From assembly GCA_963783095.1 (NCBI GenBank), contig CAWAMR010000008.1, positions 434,001 through 498,000 on the forward strand: 64,000 bases of DNA, in the 5' to 3' direction. The position numbers were made by a program, and so were the translations under genes. The DNA is from CAWAMR01 sp963783095. GTDB lineage: Bacteria; Planctomycetota; Planctomycetia; Gemmatales; Gemmataceae. Below the pieces are notes generated by a model, which was given only the letters and a program-made list of their open reading frames with translations, was not told the DNA's origin and ran no database searches. Of the stretch, positions 9,928-20,519 are shown piece after piece (position 1 is the stretch's first letter; every line of letters begins with the position of its first letter).

Positions 9928-12481
9928 ATGGTACCGGCGGCACTGCCCATTGATGATGTTCTTCCCGAGTTGCTTGCCTCGCTGCGCCGATCGGCCAACC
10001 TCGTCTTACGTGCTGCAACCGGTGCCGGAAAGACAACCCGAGTCCCACCGGCCCTTCTCGATGCCGGTTTTGCCCGAACGCATTCCATCGTGATGCTCGA
10101 ACCCCGACGTCTGGCAGCCCGTGCCGCTGCGCGGTGGATGTCGCTGGAACGAGGCACGAAATTGGGTGAAGAAATCGGCTATCAGGTTCGCTTCGATCGT
10201 CGTGCGACTTCCAAGACTCAAATTCTCGTCGTTACCCCAGGCATCCTCTTGCGAATGTTGCATGACGATCCCTATCTCGACTCGGTTGGGACGCTTGTTT
10301 TGGATGAATTTCACGAACGCGGCCTGGAAACCGATCTCGTTCTGGGCTTTGCCCGGCTCATCCAACAGATCCGGCCTGAACTTCGGATCATTGTGATGTC
10401 GGCGACGTTGGCAGTGAATTCCATCTCCGCATACCTCGACAACTGTCCAATCATTGTGAGCGAAGGACGACTCTTTCCCGTTGAAATCGCCTATAGAGCC
10501 TCGTCCGATGGACCAACCATTGCCGATCGCAACAGCACGCGCCATTGATCGGCTCCTTCAGCGCATCTCCGGCGATATATTGACCTTTCTCCCAGGATTG
10601 AACGAGATCCGCCGAACCGCGCAAGAACTGGAGCCATTGGCACAATCCCTCGACCTTGCCGTGTTATCGTTGCATGGCGATTTGCCTCCCGAACAGCAAG
10701 ATGCTGCACTTCTTCCGCAGTCGCGGCGGCGGGTAATCCTCGCCACCAATGTTGCAGAAACGTCCGTAACCGTTGAGGGAATCACGGGTGTCATCGATTC
10801 GGGTCTGGCCAGAGTGAATCAGTTCGATCCATCGGTCGGCATCGATCGTCTTGAATTGACACCGATCTCGAAAGCATCCGCCGATCAGAGAACAGGGCGT
10901 GCAGGACGAACCCAGGCCGGGGTTTGCGTGAGATTATGGAGTGAGGCGGCGCATCGATCGCGACCTGACCGGATGGAGCCCGAAATCCGCCGGGTAGACC
11001 TGGCAGGTGCTGTGCTTCAACTGTTGGCGTTGGGTGAAACCGACGTGATGCGTTTTCCGTGGCTCGAACCTCCCGTTGAATCGTCGATTCAACAGGCGTT
11101 TATGCTTTTGCGCAGACTCGGAGCTCTCGATGATACCGGCCTGACGGCGCTCGGCCGGCAGTTGGCTCGGCTACCCGTTCATCCTCGTGTCGGTCGGCTG
11201 CTTCTCGAAGGCAAGGTGCTCGGCGATGTTTCGCGAGTCTCTCTTGCGGGAGCGCTGCTTTCGGAACGCGATCCGCTGACACGTTCGCTATCGGCCTCCT
11301 CTCCCTCGATTCACCGCTACAACACTTCTTCGGATATTCTGGACCGTATCGACGCACTGGAATCCTACGAGTCAACGGGACAAACCGATTTCCCAATCGG
11401 AACACTTCATCGGAGCGGGGCAGAATATGTCCTGCACGCGCGACCAGCTTTGCCGTCTGTTGTGGGAAGACATCCACCCAACACTTGCGCAATCGGATAC
11501 CCAAACTTTCAACTCAGACGAGATTGTGCTGCGATCCTTGTTGACGGCGTTTCCGGATCGATTGGTTCGTCGCCGGGAACGAGGAAGCGATCGAGGCGTC
11601 ATGGTGGGCGGCAAAGGTGTTCGGCTCGCACCGTCGAGCGGAGTTTTGGAGCCGGAGTTGTTCCTGGCGGTGAATGTCGACGCGAGCAGTGGGGAAATCT
11701 TTGTTCGGCAGGCATCGGCGGTCGAGCGGAACTGGCTGCCGACGGAACGGGTAACGACAAAGGTCGAGGTGTACTTTGACGAATCGAGTGAGCGCGTCGA
11801 AGCGACAAGGTTACGCGCTTCGACGATTTGATTTTGGAGGATCTCCCCGCGAAGTTGCCGGCGGATCACGAAACGGTCGGCGTGCTGATCGCGGCAGCTT
11901 CGACCCACCTTGGGAAAGTGTTGCCCGCGTCGAATTCTCCCGCAGGGCAGTACCTTACCCGAATTCGTTGTCTGCAAGAGTGGCTTCCTGAACTTGCACT
12001 GCCGGCGTTTGCTGAATCCGACCTTCAGGAGTTGTTGACCTGGCTTGCGCCGGGATGTCGGTCTCTGGAAGACCTCCGCAAAGCCGACTGGCTCCAGGCG
12101 ATTCGCGGCAAGCTCAGTTACGAGCAACAACAAGCGATCGACCGCGAGGCACCGGAACGACTGGAAGTCCCCAGCGGATCGCATATCGCACTGACCTACG
12201 AGGCCGGTCGGCCGCCGATACTGGCAGTGCGGATTCAAGAAATGTTCGGATGTATCGATACGCCTTGCTTGGCGCGGGGACGGATCAAAGTTCTGATGCA
12301 TTTGCTCGCTCCGAACTATCGGCCGCAGCAAGTGACCGATGACTTGTCGAGTTTCTGGATCACGACCTATCCGCACGTTCGGGGTGAATTGCGAGCACGC
12401 TATCCCAAGCACTCCTGGCCGGAAAACCCGCTCAATGCCGAGCCGCAACGCGGGCCGAAACGGCGCAAGGTAGAAGAATAG
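9928..12481 (+). CDS. hrpB: ATP-dependent RNA helicase HrpB, frameshifted three times
   Basis: This is a DEAH-box helicase of about 850 residues. It shows the Walker A motif ATGAGKTTRVP, motif II LDEFHERGLETDL (DEFH), motif III MSATL, motif V ATNVAETSVTVEGI and motif VI DQRTGRAGRTQAGVC. The C-terminal HrpB domain ends GCIDTPCLARGRIKVLMHLLAPN...QQVTDDLSSFW and YPKHSWPENP. Coding moves between frames at about 10505-10525, 11405-11430 and 11805-11815, each a single-base shift, and every segment aligns with the next part of the family. HrpB is a cytoplasmic RNA helicase of uncertain role in bacteria. It is divergent from the kinase gene on the other strand. Confidence 0.85.
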
Positions 12482-12586
12482 TACACCAAGTTCTCAGACT
12501 GCTTTGCCGAATACACCTCCACGCGCAACTAAATAGAATCTGAGAATCAACAAACCGAATACGGGCTCGATAGCATTGAGGGACCC

Positions 12587-12895
12587 ATGGCGGCGAAGGA
12601 CAGGTTTAGCGCCACTTTTACTGGCGGCAGCGGTCAGATGGCGGTTATGGGCGAACTCTTGCATCGCAAATGCAACGCAGCGATTCCGCATGTTGATGTG
12701 GGCACAGATGTATTCGCGTTCAAGGACGACCGCGAAGAAATCGCTCGTATCCAGGTCAAAACCGCGCTCGGATCGTGGTATAGAAAGGGGCAGGGTTACC
12801 ACGCCAGGTTCGGTGTGCCCATGGAGCAGTTGGGGCGAAACGACATCCCAGAACTTTTCTATGCTTTGGCAGTTCGACCGGACGATAGGTGGGGT
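12587..12895 (+). pseudogene. PD-(D/E)XK nuclease-like protein, 3' truncated
   Basis: About 103 residues are convincing: a start region with FTGGSGQMAVMGELLHRK, then VDVGTDVFAFKDDREEIARIQVK. This fits a D...(E/Q)xK nuclease core (aspartate in GTDVF, QVK after it), as in many restriction-like folds. It ends near LFYALAVRPDDRW. After about 12895 the frame stays open only because it reads antisense to cbiM, so the natural C-terminus is missing. The overlap with cbiM (which ends at 12859) suggests a deletion junction that joined the two genes tail to tail. The substrate is unknown. Confidence 0.55.
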
Positions 12896-13638
12896 TCCTT
12901 GAGAAGTTCCGGCTTCACACTTTCCAAAAATGAAGTAGTAAACCCCACTATGATCCCTTCGATCAAGGCGATGGGAATGTGTGCTGCGACCACGACCGCC
13001 GCGATGATCCGCCAATCCTCGACGCCCCCTGCGACCAGTGCGATACCATTGAGAATCACCGTCAGCGAAACGCTCACGAATCCTGTGACGAATCCTGCTC
13101 GAAAAGTGGGTGAGATTTGCCGATGGGAGCCAAACGCCCAATCGAACAGGAAAAACAAAACGAGCAGCACCACCAGGAAAAAGGGATGCAATAGGGCCGC
13201 GACCGCCAAGCCGGCATCGCGCCAGCTAAAGGTTGAAGCCATCTCTTCGTTGCGAATGTATTGATAGAAAGGACGGGCCAGTAGCGCCGGGATCGTCATC
13301 ACACAGAAATTGACGCCGAGCGACGTGAAGCCTCCGTGCCCCATCAAAGCAAACTGAAGAATCAGACCGGCGAGAATCGCCAGGGCTGCACGATAGCCAA
13401 GAATTACGCCCAGCAAGCCGTTCAACACCAGATGAACGCTGGTAGGGCCAACGCTGACTCGAATCGACGACGCCACGAAAAACGCTGCCGTCAAAAGTGC
13501 GATGCGCGGGATTTCTTCGTCCCTGATGCGCAAGCCGGCGAGAGCCACCACTACGACAGTGGCGACCGCGCCGGCAACGCGCCAGGGCCAGTCCAAAATC
13601 CCTTCCGAGATATGCACCGCCAGCAGAGACAATATCAT
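12859..13638 (-). CDS. cbiM: CbiM-type cobalt/nickel ECF transporter substrate-binding membrane protein
   Basis: This is a 259-residue multi-span membrane protein beginning MILSLLAVHISEGILD, the CbiM hallmark in which His and the N-terminal residues bind the metal. The middle segment VGPTSVHLVLNGLLGVILG and LILQFALMGHGGFTSLGVNF are typical, as is AAHIPIALIEGIIVGF near the end. CbiM imports Co2+ or Ni2+ with CbiQ and CbiO, neither of which is nearby. The ATG overlaps the TAA of the DUF4198 gene (TAATG), implying coupled translation. With the urease in the same window, nickel is a reasonable guess. The last dozen residues may be altered by the junction with the truncated nuclease. Confidence 0.85.
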   Translation of the reverse strand: MILSLLAVHISEGILDWPWRVAGAVATVVVVALAGLRIRDEEIPRIALLTAAFFVASSIRVSVGPTSVHLVLNGLLGVILGYRAALAILAGLILQFALMGHGGFTSLGVNFCVMTIPALLARPFYQYIRNEEMASTFSWRDAGLAVAALLHPFFLVVLLVLFFLFDWAFGSHRQISPTFRAGFVTGFVSVSLTVILNGIALVAGGVEDWRIIAAVVVAAHIPIALIEGIIVGFTTSFLESVKPELLKEPHLSSGRTAKA

Positions 13639-14390
13639 TACTGATTCGGCCTGGTGGGAATTTTCTCATCGACATAGACCCAAAGGGTGCTGCGCTGCTT
13701 CTCGCCCACCGCGGTTATGCACCACCAGCCCGGCTCCGGCAAGGTGGCGGCAGCCACACCATCGGCATCCGTAAGAACCGTGTAAGTGATGTGTTCATCC
13801 GGTGGAAGTTCCTTGGGAGGCAGCGGATTGTAGCGTTCGATTTCAACCAACACATCTCTCAAGCGTTCACTCGGGTGTTCGAGGGCGACGCGAAACACCA
13901 TTCCCGGTCGAATTCCATAGGGACGCGTCAATGGAAGAAGCTCAAAACGGTCGGCTTCATTTTTGATCGTTTGATGCCAGTTCTTCTGGGCCTCGACATG
14001 GATGATCACTTTGACGGTATCGACGACAGCCTCTTTCTTACCTTCGATGGTATGCGGAGCACTTTGGATCATCACCAAATGATCGCCGCGCTCTTCCGGA
14101 GTGTACTTGAGAACAAACGAAGTGACTTTTTTGTCGCCTTGACCATCTTTTGTTTCTTCAAGTTTCGATATCACATTGACGTGTTTTCCTTCGGGAGTGA
14201 CCACGAATGCGCGCTGCGGCTTTGAAGCGTTGAAAAGTTGATGTTCGAACGGATGGCCGTACTGAAAGGTGAGAATGACCTCTTCGCCTTTTTTGACGGA
14301 AGATTTATTGGGCAATAGCATGTGATAATGCGCCTGGAGTGGGGAAACACCCGCGAAAAGAAGAAGCGTTAAAAGGAGCAGTCGGGACAT
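13638..14390 (-). CDS. DUF4198 periplasmic protein, metal-uptake associated
   Basis: This is an exported protein of about 250 residues with signal peptide MSRLLLLTLLLFAGVSPLQA, mature start HYHMLLPNKSSVKKGEEV and a DUF4198 fold. The early histidines HYH could bind metal. DUF4198 proteins commonly precede CbiM/CbiQ/CbiO-type nickel or cobalt importers, and here the stop overlaps the cbiM start. ATG 14390 is preferred because GGAG lies nine bases upstream; ATG 14405 is also in frame. It probably helps metal capture in the periplasm; direct evidence is lacking. Confidence 0.8.
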   Translation of the reverse strand: MSRLLLLTLLLFAGVSPLQAHYHMLLPNKSSVKKGEEVILTFQYGHPFEHQLFNASKPQRAFVVTPEGKHVNVISKLEETKDGQGDKKVTSFVLKYTPEERGDHLVMIQSAPHTIEGKKEAVVDTVKVIIHVEAQKNWHQTIKNEADRFELLPLTRPYGIRPGMVFRVALEHPSERLRDVLVEIERYNPLPPKELPPDEHITYTVLTDADGVAAATLPEPGWWCITAVGEKQRSTLWVYVDEKIPTRPNQ

Positions 14391-14574
14391 GAATGGAGAC
14401 TCCATGAGAGGACCGGATTGGAGAGAATGCCTTATGGAATCATACCAATTTGATCGTCGTAATACCAGTCATTACCGAGTTTGGGTTAAGGATCAATGCG
14501 CATGACTCGAAAAGGCTTCCCTCGTCGGGTAACATAGCCCGGCAACCATGATAGAATGATGACGGAGGTGCCAG

Positions 14575-14832
14575 ATGCCGATGCACAATTGGACCCAGGT
14601 TGAACCGACCATTTTTCATCACTTTCATCAGCGATGGTCCATTGCCATCGTCGATGCACTCAACGCCGGCTTGCTCCCATCGGGGCTATCCGCATTGATC
14701 GAGCAGCACAGGCATGGGATGTATGCCCTTCCGACTATCGATTCCTGGTCGAACACGGTCGGCTTCCCGACGAGTGAACTTCTCTTCGCTCACGCTTCAG
14801 GCTATGTCGGATCATCCATCCAAGTCGAATAG
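14575..14832 (+). pseudogene. DUF4058 protein, N-terminal remnant
   Basis: The first 46 or so residues (MPMHNWTQVEPTIFHHFHQRW, then DALNAGLLPSGLSALIEQH) match the start of DUF4058 proteins, which are normally about 250 residues long. After residue 50 the sequence loses resemblance and stops at 85 residues, overlapping the end of the convergent propeller gene. No continuation is seen in other frames. It is most likely a decayed or recombined copy. Confidence 0.6.
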
Positions 14833-17083
14833 TCTTTCCCATCCATTTCCGTTGAGAATTCCTCGCAAGACTCTGAATTGCTCAAATTGCTTCGGCAACT
14901 CTTCCTTCAAAAGATCTTCGTCTTTCTCTCGCTTCTGGAGGCGTTTTTCGATACCTCTCGCCAGTTCCTGGTCCTTGGCGTAATCCGCGATGCTTTTGAG
15001 AATCCGGTCCAGAAGCAGCTTGGGATCGTCTTCTGTCGTTTTCTCGCGAAGCACTATCAGTTTCCCTTTCAATTCCGTTGACTGATCGGCGGCCAATTTC
15101 GCCAGGAAATCGCTCGATCCCAGCGGCAGCGCTGCCAACACGACTGCTGAAGTCCGGAAGCGCATCTCGTATTCATCCTTTGAGGTCTCCAGATCCATCC
15201 AGGCCGGCAATACCTCCTTACTCAGACAATCGACATACTCCTTCCATTTCCCTTGCATCAAGAGAAATTGCGTGACCATGAGCCTGGTGCTCAGGCGAGT
15301 TTCGCTGTCCCCTTTGATGTTGGCAAACCATGCCCTTCCGCCCTCCAGATCGTCGAGACTCAGAAATACCTCCGCCAGATAGCCATCCCGAATGAAACGC
15401 GTGGGGAAGTTCATTTTCTGGGTCTTGGCCTCTTCAGCAGTAGGTGGACGAGTTCTGAGGATACCTGATTCGTTCGCTCGCAAGAGTGGGGCTTGTTTGT
15501 AGAAGCGATCGGCCAGTTCTTCCGATTCGGGGTTCCGCTGGTGATCCTTGCCCAGTGCATGAATCATCTGGAAGGGAAGGAGCCGATCTTTTTGCTGGGG
15601 CGTTATCTCTTTCGTTGCTCGTTGATACCATTCATCGGCCTGGTCGAATTCCCGGCGCAGCAGATGATAATGGCCTAGTTGAGCTTTCTCGAAACCATGT
15701 ACCGGCATCCAGTCGAGTTTTCCGGTTTTTGCATCGAGAATCGCGGCAGGATCGCCGGGCCGCAAGCCGAGGTCATCGCTGATAGACATCCATGTGCGAT
15801 AGGTCGGCTCAAAAGTCAACCAGATACTCAGTTTTTCCTCTTTCGGCGTCCAGCGCAGGAAAGTAGCTTGTAACCCGGACACTAACTGTCGAGCATTTCC
15901 ACCCCCGCGATCTGCGACGCATATCGAACTCCGCGCTGGAGAATTCGGCACGAACAAGAAGGCTAAATCATCTGGTCCAGTCCCAGGCAAGGGTTCCGCA
16001 GCGACGTAGGCCAGTTGGTCGCCCGAAGCATCCAACCTGCGAACTCGCGGACGACTCCGGAAACCAATGGTTTTCTCAGGCTATCGCCAGGACCGAGGAG
16101 GTAGAGTTTGCTGTCTTCGCACCAACCAACACGCCAACTCTCCGATTATCCGGGTGCCAGCGAATGTCGCGCAGGCGATTTTCTGAGGTGCAACGTACTT
16201 CGACTTGATGGTTGGTCAGATCGCCGATCCGGAGCCGATAGGTTCCCGGTTTTTCCTCGGTAGCGCCTGGTTCAAAGCCGACAAAAGCGAACTGCTGCGA
16301 ATCGGTGGACCATATCGGTCCGGCTCGCCGCAAGTGTTCGAGAACCGGAGGACGTTGATGCGGAGAGCGGACTACCGTTTCAGGAACGTGCCACCAGTGA
16401 TTGCCCTCCTCAATCCACAAACCATCGGTACTCGAGGTTCCGTTATTGGTTCCCAGCAAACAGTAAAGGCGTTTTCCATCGGGTGTGCGATCGAAAACCA
16501 GTCCCTCAGCTTCTTCCCAAAAGATTCGTTTCGAGGTTTTGTCCTGCAAGTCGAAATGACAGAGCGTTTGCCGACCTGGACTTGCAGAGTTGACGTAATC
16601 GATGCCGGTCCCGTCGCGATTCCATCGAACGGCCAAGTCGGCACCGATGTAGCCAACGTGATCGCAGTTGGCCGAGAACAACTCGGTCGGGTTGTTGTCC
16701 TTGCCGCCGGCATTTTCAAAAAGCCAACAAGTATATCGAACGGCACGCTCGGCGTAACGAGCGCCATCGGCCGGGGTTGGAGTTGTCGAATTGCCCGGTT
16801 TGCCGTCGCTGGGCTGGGCTGTGCAAAAGATGAGTCTTTGACCCGCCTGATCCCAGCGTGGAGAACTGGTCGCCAGCGTTCCTTTGGGAGCATCAAAGAT
16901 TTTCTTCAGTTCGCCGGTTTGGAGATCTTTTACAAAAACGGCATTGCCTTCACCTTGAAAGGCAGCATTTTTTCCATCGCCGGAAACGCGAATTGAGCGA
17001 TCCTGTTGGACTGGCTGCGTGCAAGCGATGGGAACCAGAACGAGAACGACGAGGATATGTGAATAGACCATGAGCCACCTCAA
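14812..17083 (-). CDS. Beta-propeller (TolB/WD40-like) plus helical-repeat exported protein, frameshifted
   Basis: The N-terminal part (ORF from 17083) has a signal sequence ending near PIACTQP, possibly a lipoprotein (cysteine at about residue 22). Repeated propeller-like strands follow, such as SPRWDQAGQRLIFC, VRWNRDGTGIDYV and PIWSTDSQQFAFVGF. A frameshift near 16070 (removing one C of gcctgag) joins it to KTIGFRSRPR and RRLDASGDQLAYVAAEPL. The C-terminal half is alpha-helical (HYHLLRREFDQADEWYQRAT, TPR-like) and ends NGNGWERLFDLDG. The whole is about 756 residues. No enzymatic motif is seen; a scaffold or sensor in the periplasm is possible. Confidence 0.65.
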
Positions 17084-17223
17084 TGGTGAAGACGACGAAA
17101 TCAGAACCTGATATTGATAGCGACAGACCGAGATGAAAGGGGGCTATGAATATAGGATTCGCAGATCCCGACTTTATTCCCTTGTTCAAGGCTCGATGGG
17201 AAAAAACTTGAACCTGCTGTTGA

Positions 17224-18397
17224 CTATCTCTTGATCGTTTTCGGAATCTCACCCGTGGCGAAAGGCCAGTCGGTCGGGATGTATTTGATATTTAGGTGCG
17301 GCGTCTCGAGTCGCTTTCCGTCCTGGTGATGGCTCGACATGATCGCATCGAGAATACCCGTGGTAAGCAGGGTACGTTCGATCGGATAGGGCGCGTGTCC
17401 CGTATTAATCAAGGAGTCGATGGCCTTGACCAGATAAATGAAATGTCCGAAGGGATCGAGTCCTTGAGTATAAAACTGCGTTGATCGAGGTTTTTCCTCA
17501 CCCTTTATTTCGCGGCAAAACAGAACCCGCCCCCCTCCTCTTCTTGAAGAAAACCATTGAGCAATACTACCGCCGCCCGGAGGCCATCGCGATATTCGAT
17601 GAGAAAAGCCGCAGCACTCTTGCTCTTGTTGCAAAGCTCCCGGTAATCGCCCTTGATATGGGTTGGTGCGCGGCGAATCGCCTCCTCAAGTAATGCCTTG
17701 GATATTTTCCCATCGTCCAGCGCTTTCCAGATCGCTTCGCCCGTTACACATTGCACGGCCTTGACTCCCGTTTCACCACCCTTTCGGCGCTCCACCATAC
17801 ATTGCAACGCCTCAACCAGGTGGAAACCGTAGGCTTCCAAGGGACCATAGCCAATCTGGACAGCGCCGGCGAGTTCGCATTGCTTGGGCAATTTCAATTC
17901 CGGCCGACGCCAGGTCAGCGGAAGCGATGATCCTGCGAGAGACGGCACGAACAGATCCCGCACTTTGTCGTACATCCACTTGGCATCCTCCCAGGTTGCC
18001 GCGAGATGCTTGTCGTTGAACACCGGCACGGCTTGCTTGCATTTTTCGAATGTCTTGGCCGCTTCTTCGAAGAATCTCCGCCGGGGATAAAGAGTTTGTC
18101 CCTTGTCGTTCGTGGGATATTTGCCGTGCTCGCCAATGCAGATAACTCCCTCCACCGCGAGCTTATTGCCGCCGAGCGTGAGTGCTTCCGAAATGCTCTC
18201 GCAGATTTTGAAGTCATATTTCTTGGCGAGATCCCGGCTCAAGTCGCTTTTGGGGAACTGATCGACATACATCGAGACAACCCCAGGTTCGGCTTTTCCT
18301 TGCCATCATGAAGAAAACCTTCGAGCATCTTGCCGACGATGACATCCGCATGTGACCAGCGGCGATACTCCGTGACGATGGCAGCTACTTTTTTCAT
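17224..18397 (-). CDS. Gfo/Idh/MocA-like planctomycete protein, two homopolymer frameshifts
   Basis: Three reading-frame pieces join into about 390 residues. The start, MKKVAAIVTEYRRWSHADVI, leads to KPNLG at 18281-18284, a run of four C where five would keep the frame. The main piece runs from MYVDQFPKSDLSRDLAKKY through GVICIGEHGKYPTND and PVFNDKHLAATW to a stop at 17505, where one more A in the AAA of GCG AAA TAA restores the frame. The last piece ends HHQDGKRLETPHLNIKY. The N-terminus resembles the nucleotide-binding part of Gfo/Idh oxidoreductases, and the protein belongs to a conserved planctomycete set. The substrate is unknown. Confidence 0.7.
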
Positions 18398-18528
18398 GGA
18401 GAGGTTCACGATAAGGAAGGGTGGCTTAACCAGACATCAGCAGGCCAGGTAGCAATTATACTGCACACGGGCAGAAATGAGACATGCTTTGTTAGCCTTG
18501 ATGCGGTCAGATCAGGGCGTCGGCTCAT

Positions 18529-19493
18529 TCATCGGGTGAATTGCAGCCCGAAATAAACCTGTGCCCGATCCATCCACGAGGTGGTCGGGGCCGGGCCGTC
18601 CCATTTATACTTCGCTCCAACATAGAACTGATTGCCGACACCAAACGGCACCGCCAATTTGAAATCTTGCTTCAGTTGATCGTGATCGGTGGCCGTCATT
18701 GCCGGCAACGCCTCCCCGGTATACTGCAATTGCAGCGGACCAAATAACGCCATTTTCGCCTGCAATTCGATGCTCATTTGCGAAGGCTCGTGGAATCGCG
18801 TTGGGGTATAGAGATCCGCGTAAGCCACCAAAGGGCCGCCCTTGAGTTGCAATTCGTAGCCGTTCTGGGGCGACCATTTCCAGCCCAGGCCGGTCTTGCC
18901 GGTCAATTTCGTGGTTTGATTGTCGATGGCGTCGCCATTGCTGCCCATTTGTCCGTAGACGAACATCGCTTCGGCCACGGGTAACGACACCGGAAACGGT
19001 ACATTGATCGATTGTTCTGCATTCCAGTTGCGACCGAAATAGGGAATCGAGAGGATTTCATTGGAATCGGGCAAATCGAACTTCGATTGCAAACGGACAT
19101 ATTCGAGATTGGATTGCTGCGTGAGGGAAAGCCGAGCAGATGAAATCGAAGGGTTGGACCACTGGATCGATTGATATGGAGCCACGACGCGCAAACCATG
19201 GTCTTGCAACACGTCCGTGAAACTTTCCGGGGCGGATGAAGCTTGCGAAAGAAAATCGACCGGTTGATAATTCGGGTCGGGAGGTTCGAGGGGACTGGCA
19301 GATTATCCCAGGACTGGGTGGTTGATTGACCACCGGCGTCCAATTTCCAGAAGTCGAAAAAATTCGGCGACACCGCGGCAATGGCAGGAACCGCTATCGG
19401 CGTCTGTAGAGGAGACTGGATTGGCAAGGTATCTTGATCGGCATGCGCGGCGATCAGTAAATACTCCATCAATCCCACGCGCAAGTCCGGCAC
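18529..19493 (-). CDS. Putative beta-barrel envelope protein, frameshifted
   Basis: The C-terminal 227 residues alternate hydrophobic and polar positions in many short strands (YELQLKGGPLVAYADLY, MALFGPLQLQYTGEAL, NQFYVGAKYKWDGPAP, AQVYFGLQFTR) and end in an aromatic/basic residue. This looks like an outer-membrane barrel. Upstream, another frame carries a proline-rich linker (PIQSPLQTPIAVPAI) and joins near 19285 through NYQPVDFLSQASSAPESF. The true N-terminus and signal peptide are unclear; the coordinates use the ATG at 19493. No family is recognised with certainty. Confidence 0.5.
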
Positions 19494-19779
19494 GCAGGAG
19501 CATTCCTGAGAGAGAGTTGCCGAACATGGAAGGTTTCAGAAGCATCACGGCCCGGCCTCCCTACCGGACAGAGAAATACTCCTGGCAGAGCGCCGGGTAC
19601 AAGCCTTCAAACATGGGCTTTGCAGCTTATCTGCAAGGCCCTAAACAATCCCCGTATATCAGTTTTTTGGGAGATTGTCACGCCTTTTCTTGGCGATTCC
19701 CAGCGCTCCAAACTCAACACAAAACGGATGCCCCAGAAGATACAACAACTGGGCTGACTGCGGCAATTGACAGAAGTTG

Positions 19780-20133
19780 TCACTTGCCGATATTACGTTT
19801 CTTGCCTTCCTTGGCAGGAGCGATCCGAAGGGTGTATCCCAAATCCCCAACCTTGCCGAGTAAATCGGGCGGGGCCTGCCCGACAGTCAACGCATATTTG
19901 ACTGCGACAGATGCAGCATCCCTCTGGACGGATACTTTGCTTACGTTCGGTTGAGACTTTAACCATGCGATAAGTCCATCGTCATTAGGGGGCATCTGCG
20001 TACATTCGAAGCGATGGATTTTGAGCTCGGTTTCCTCTTCGGTGTGAAAGGCATTCCACAAGCCTATGCACAAACCGACCAGGAGGATGGCACCTCCGCC
20101 AAGACCAATTCTCCAACGATTGTTCATTTTCAT
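19780..20133 (-). CDS. Membrane-anchored protein with heavy-metal-associated-like fold
   Basis: This protein of about 117 residues has one N-terminal transmembrane segment (IGLGGGAILLVGLCIGLW). A compact domain follows (LKIHRFECTQMPPNDDGLIAWLKSQPNVSKVSVQRDAASVAV...GDLGYTLRI) whose beta-alpha-beta spacing resembles HMA domains. The metal-binding CxxC is absent, so metal transport is not supported. ATG 20133 has AAGG seven bases upstream; earlier in-frame ATGs exist at 20148 and 20151. It is divergently arranged with the gene at 20520. Confidence 0.5.
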   Translation of the reverse strand: MKMNNRWRIGLGGGAILLVGLCIGLWNAFHTEEETELKIHRFECTQMPPNDDGLIAWLKSQPNVSKVSVQRDAASVAVKYALTVGQAPPDLLGKVGDLGYTLRIAPAKEGKKRNIGK

Positions 20134-20519
20134 GGCAGCCTTCTTCATCATCGGCAAGAATCGTTCGCAAATCGAGTTGGAATGCCGGGTCAAAGAAAAG
20201 AGATACGCAAGAAATGGATGAAAAGTCTACGCCATCGCTAAACTTTTTCACTCTAAACCGAATTATCTTCAAAAATCAACCGGTTTCACTCAAGTTCGAT
20301 TTCCTTTGTGCTTGACTCCATTGGTGGGGAGGTTACGCTAGATTTATTCAATGCAGGGACTCATCGCCCATTATGGTATTTGCACAGAAGAAGGATAGTT
20401 CGCATCGCCGCAGTGAGTATGAAAACTCCGGTCGTAACGATTTTTCCTCTTGATTCCTGATGTTCAGCTGACCTTGTCCGAGTCGCCGACTGATACATTC
20501 CAGAACTTCCGAGACCGAC
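20134..20519. other. Divergent intergenic region, no gene seen
   Basis: These 386 bases separate a minus-strand and a plus-strand gene, so promoters for both should lie here. I could not identify a convincing -35/-10 pair, and open frames in it are short shadows. No repeat of the families found elsewhere in the window is present. Confidence 0.4.
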
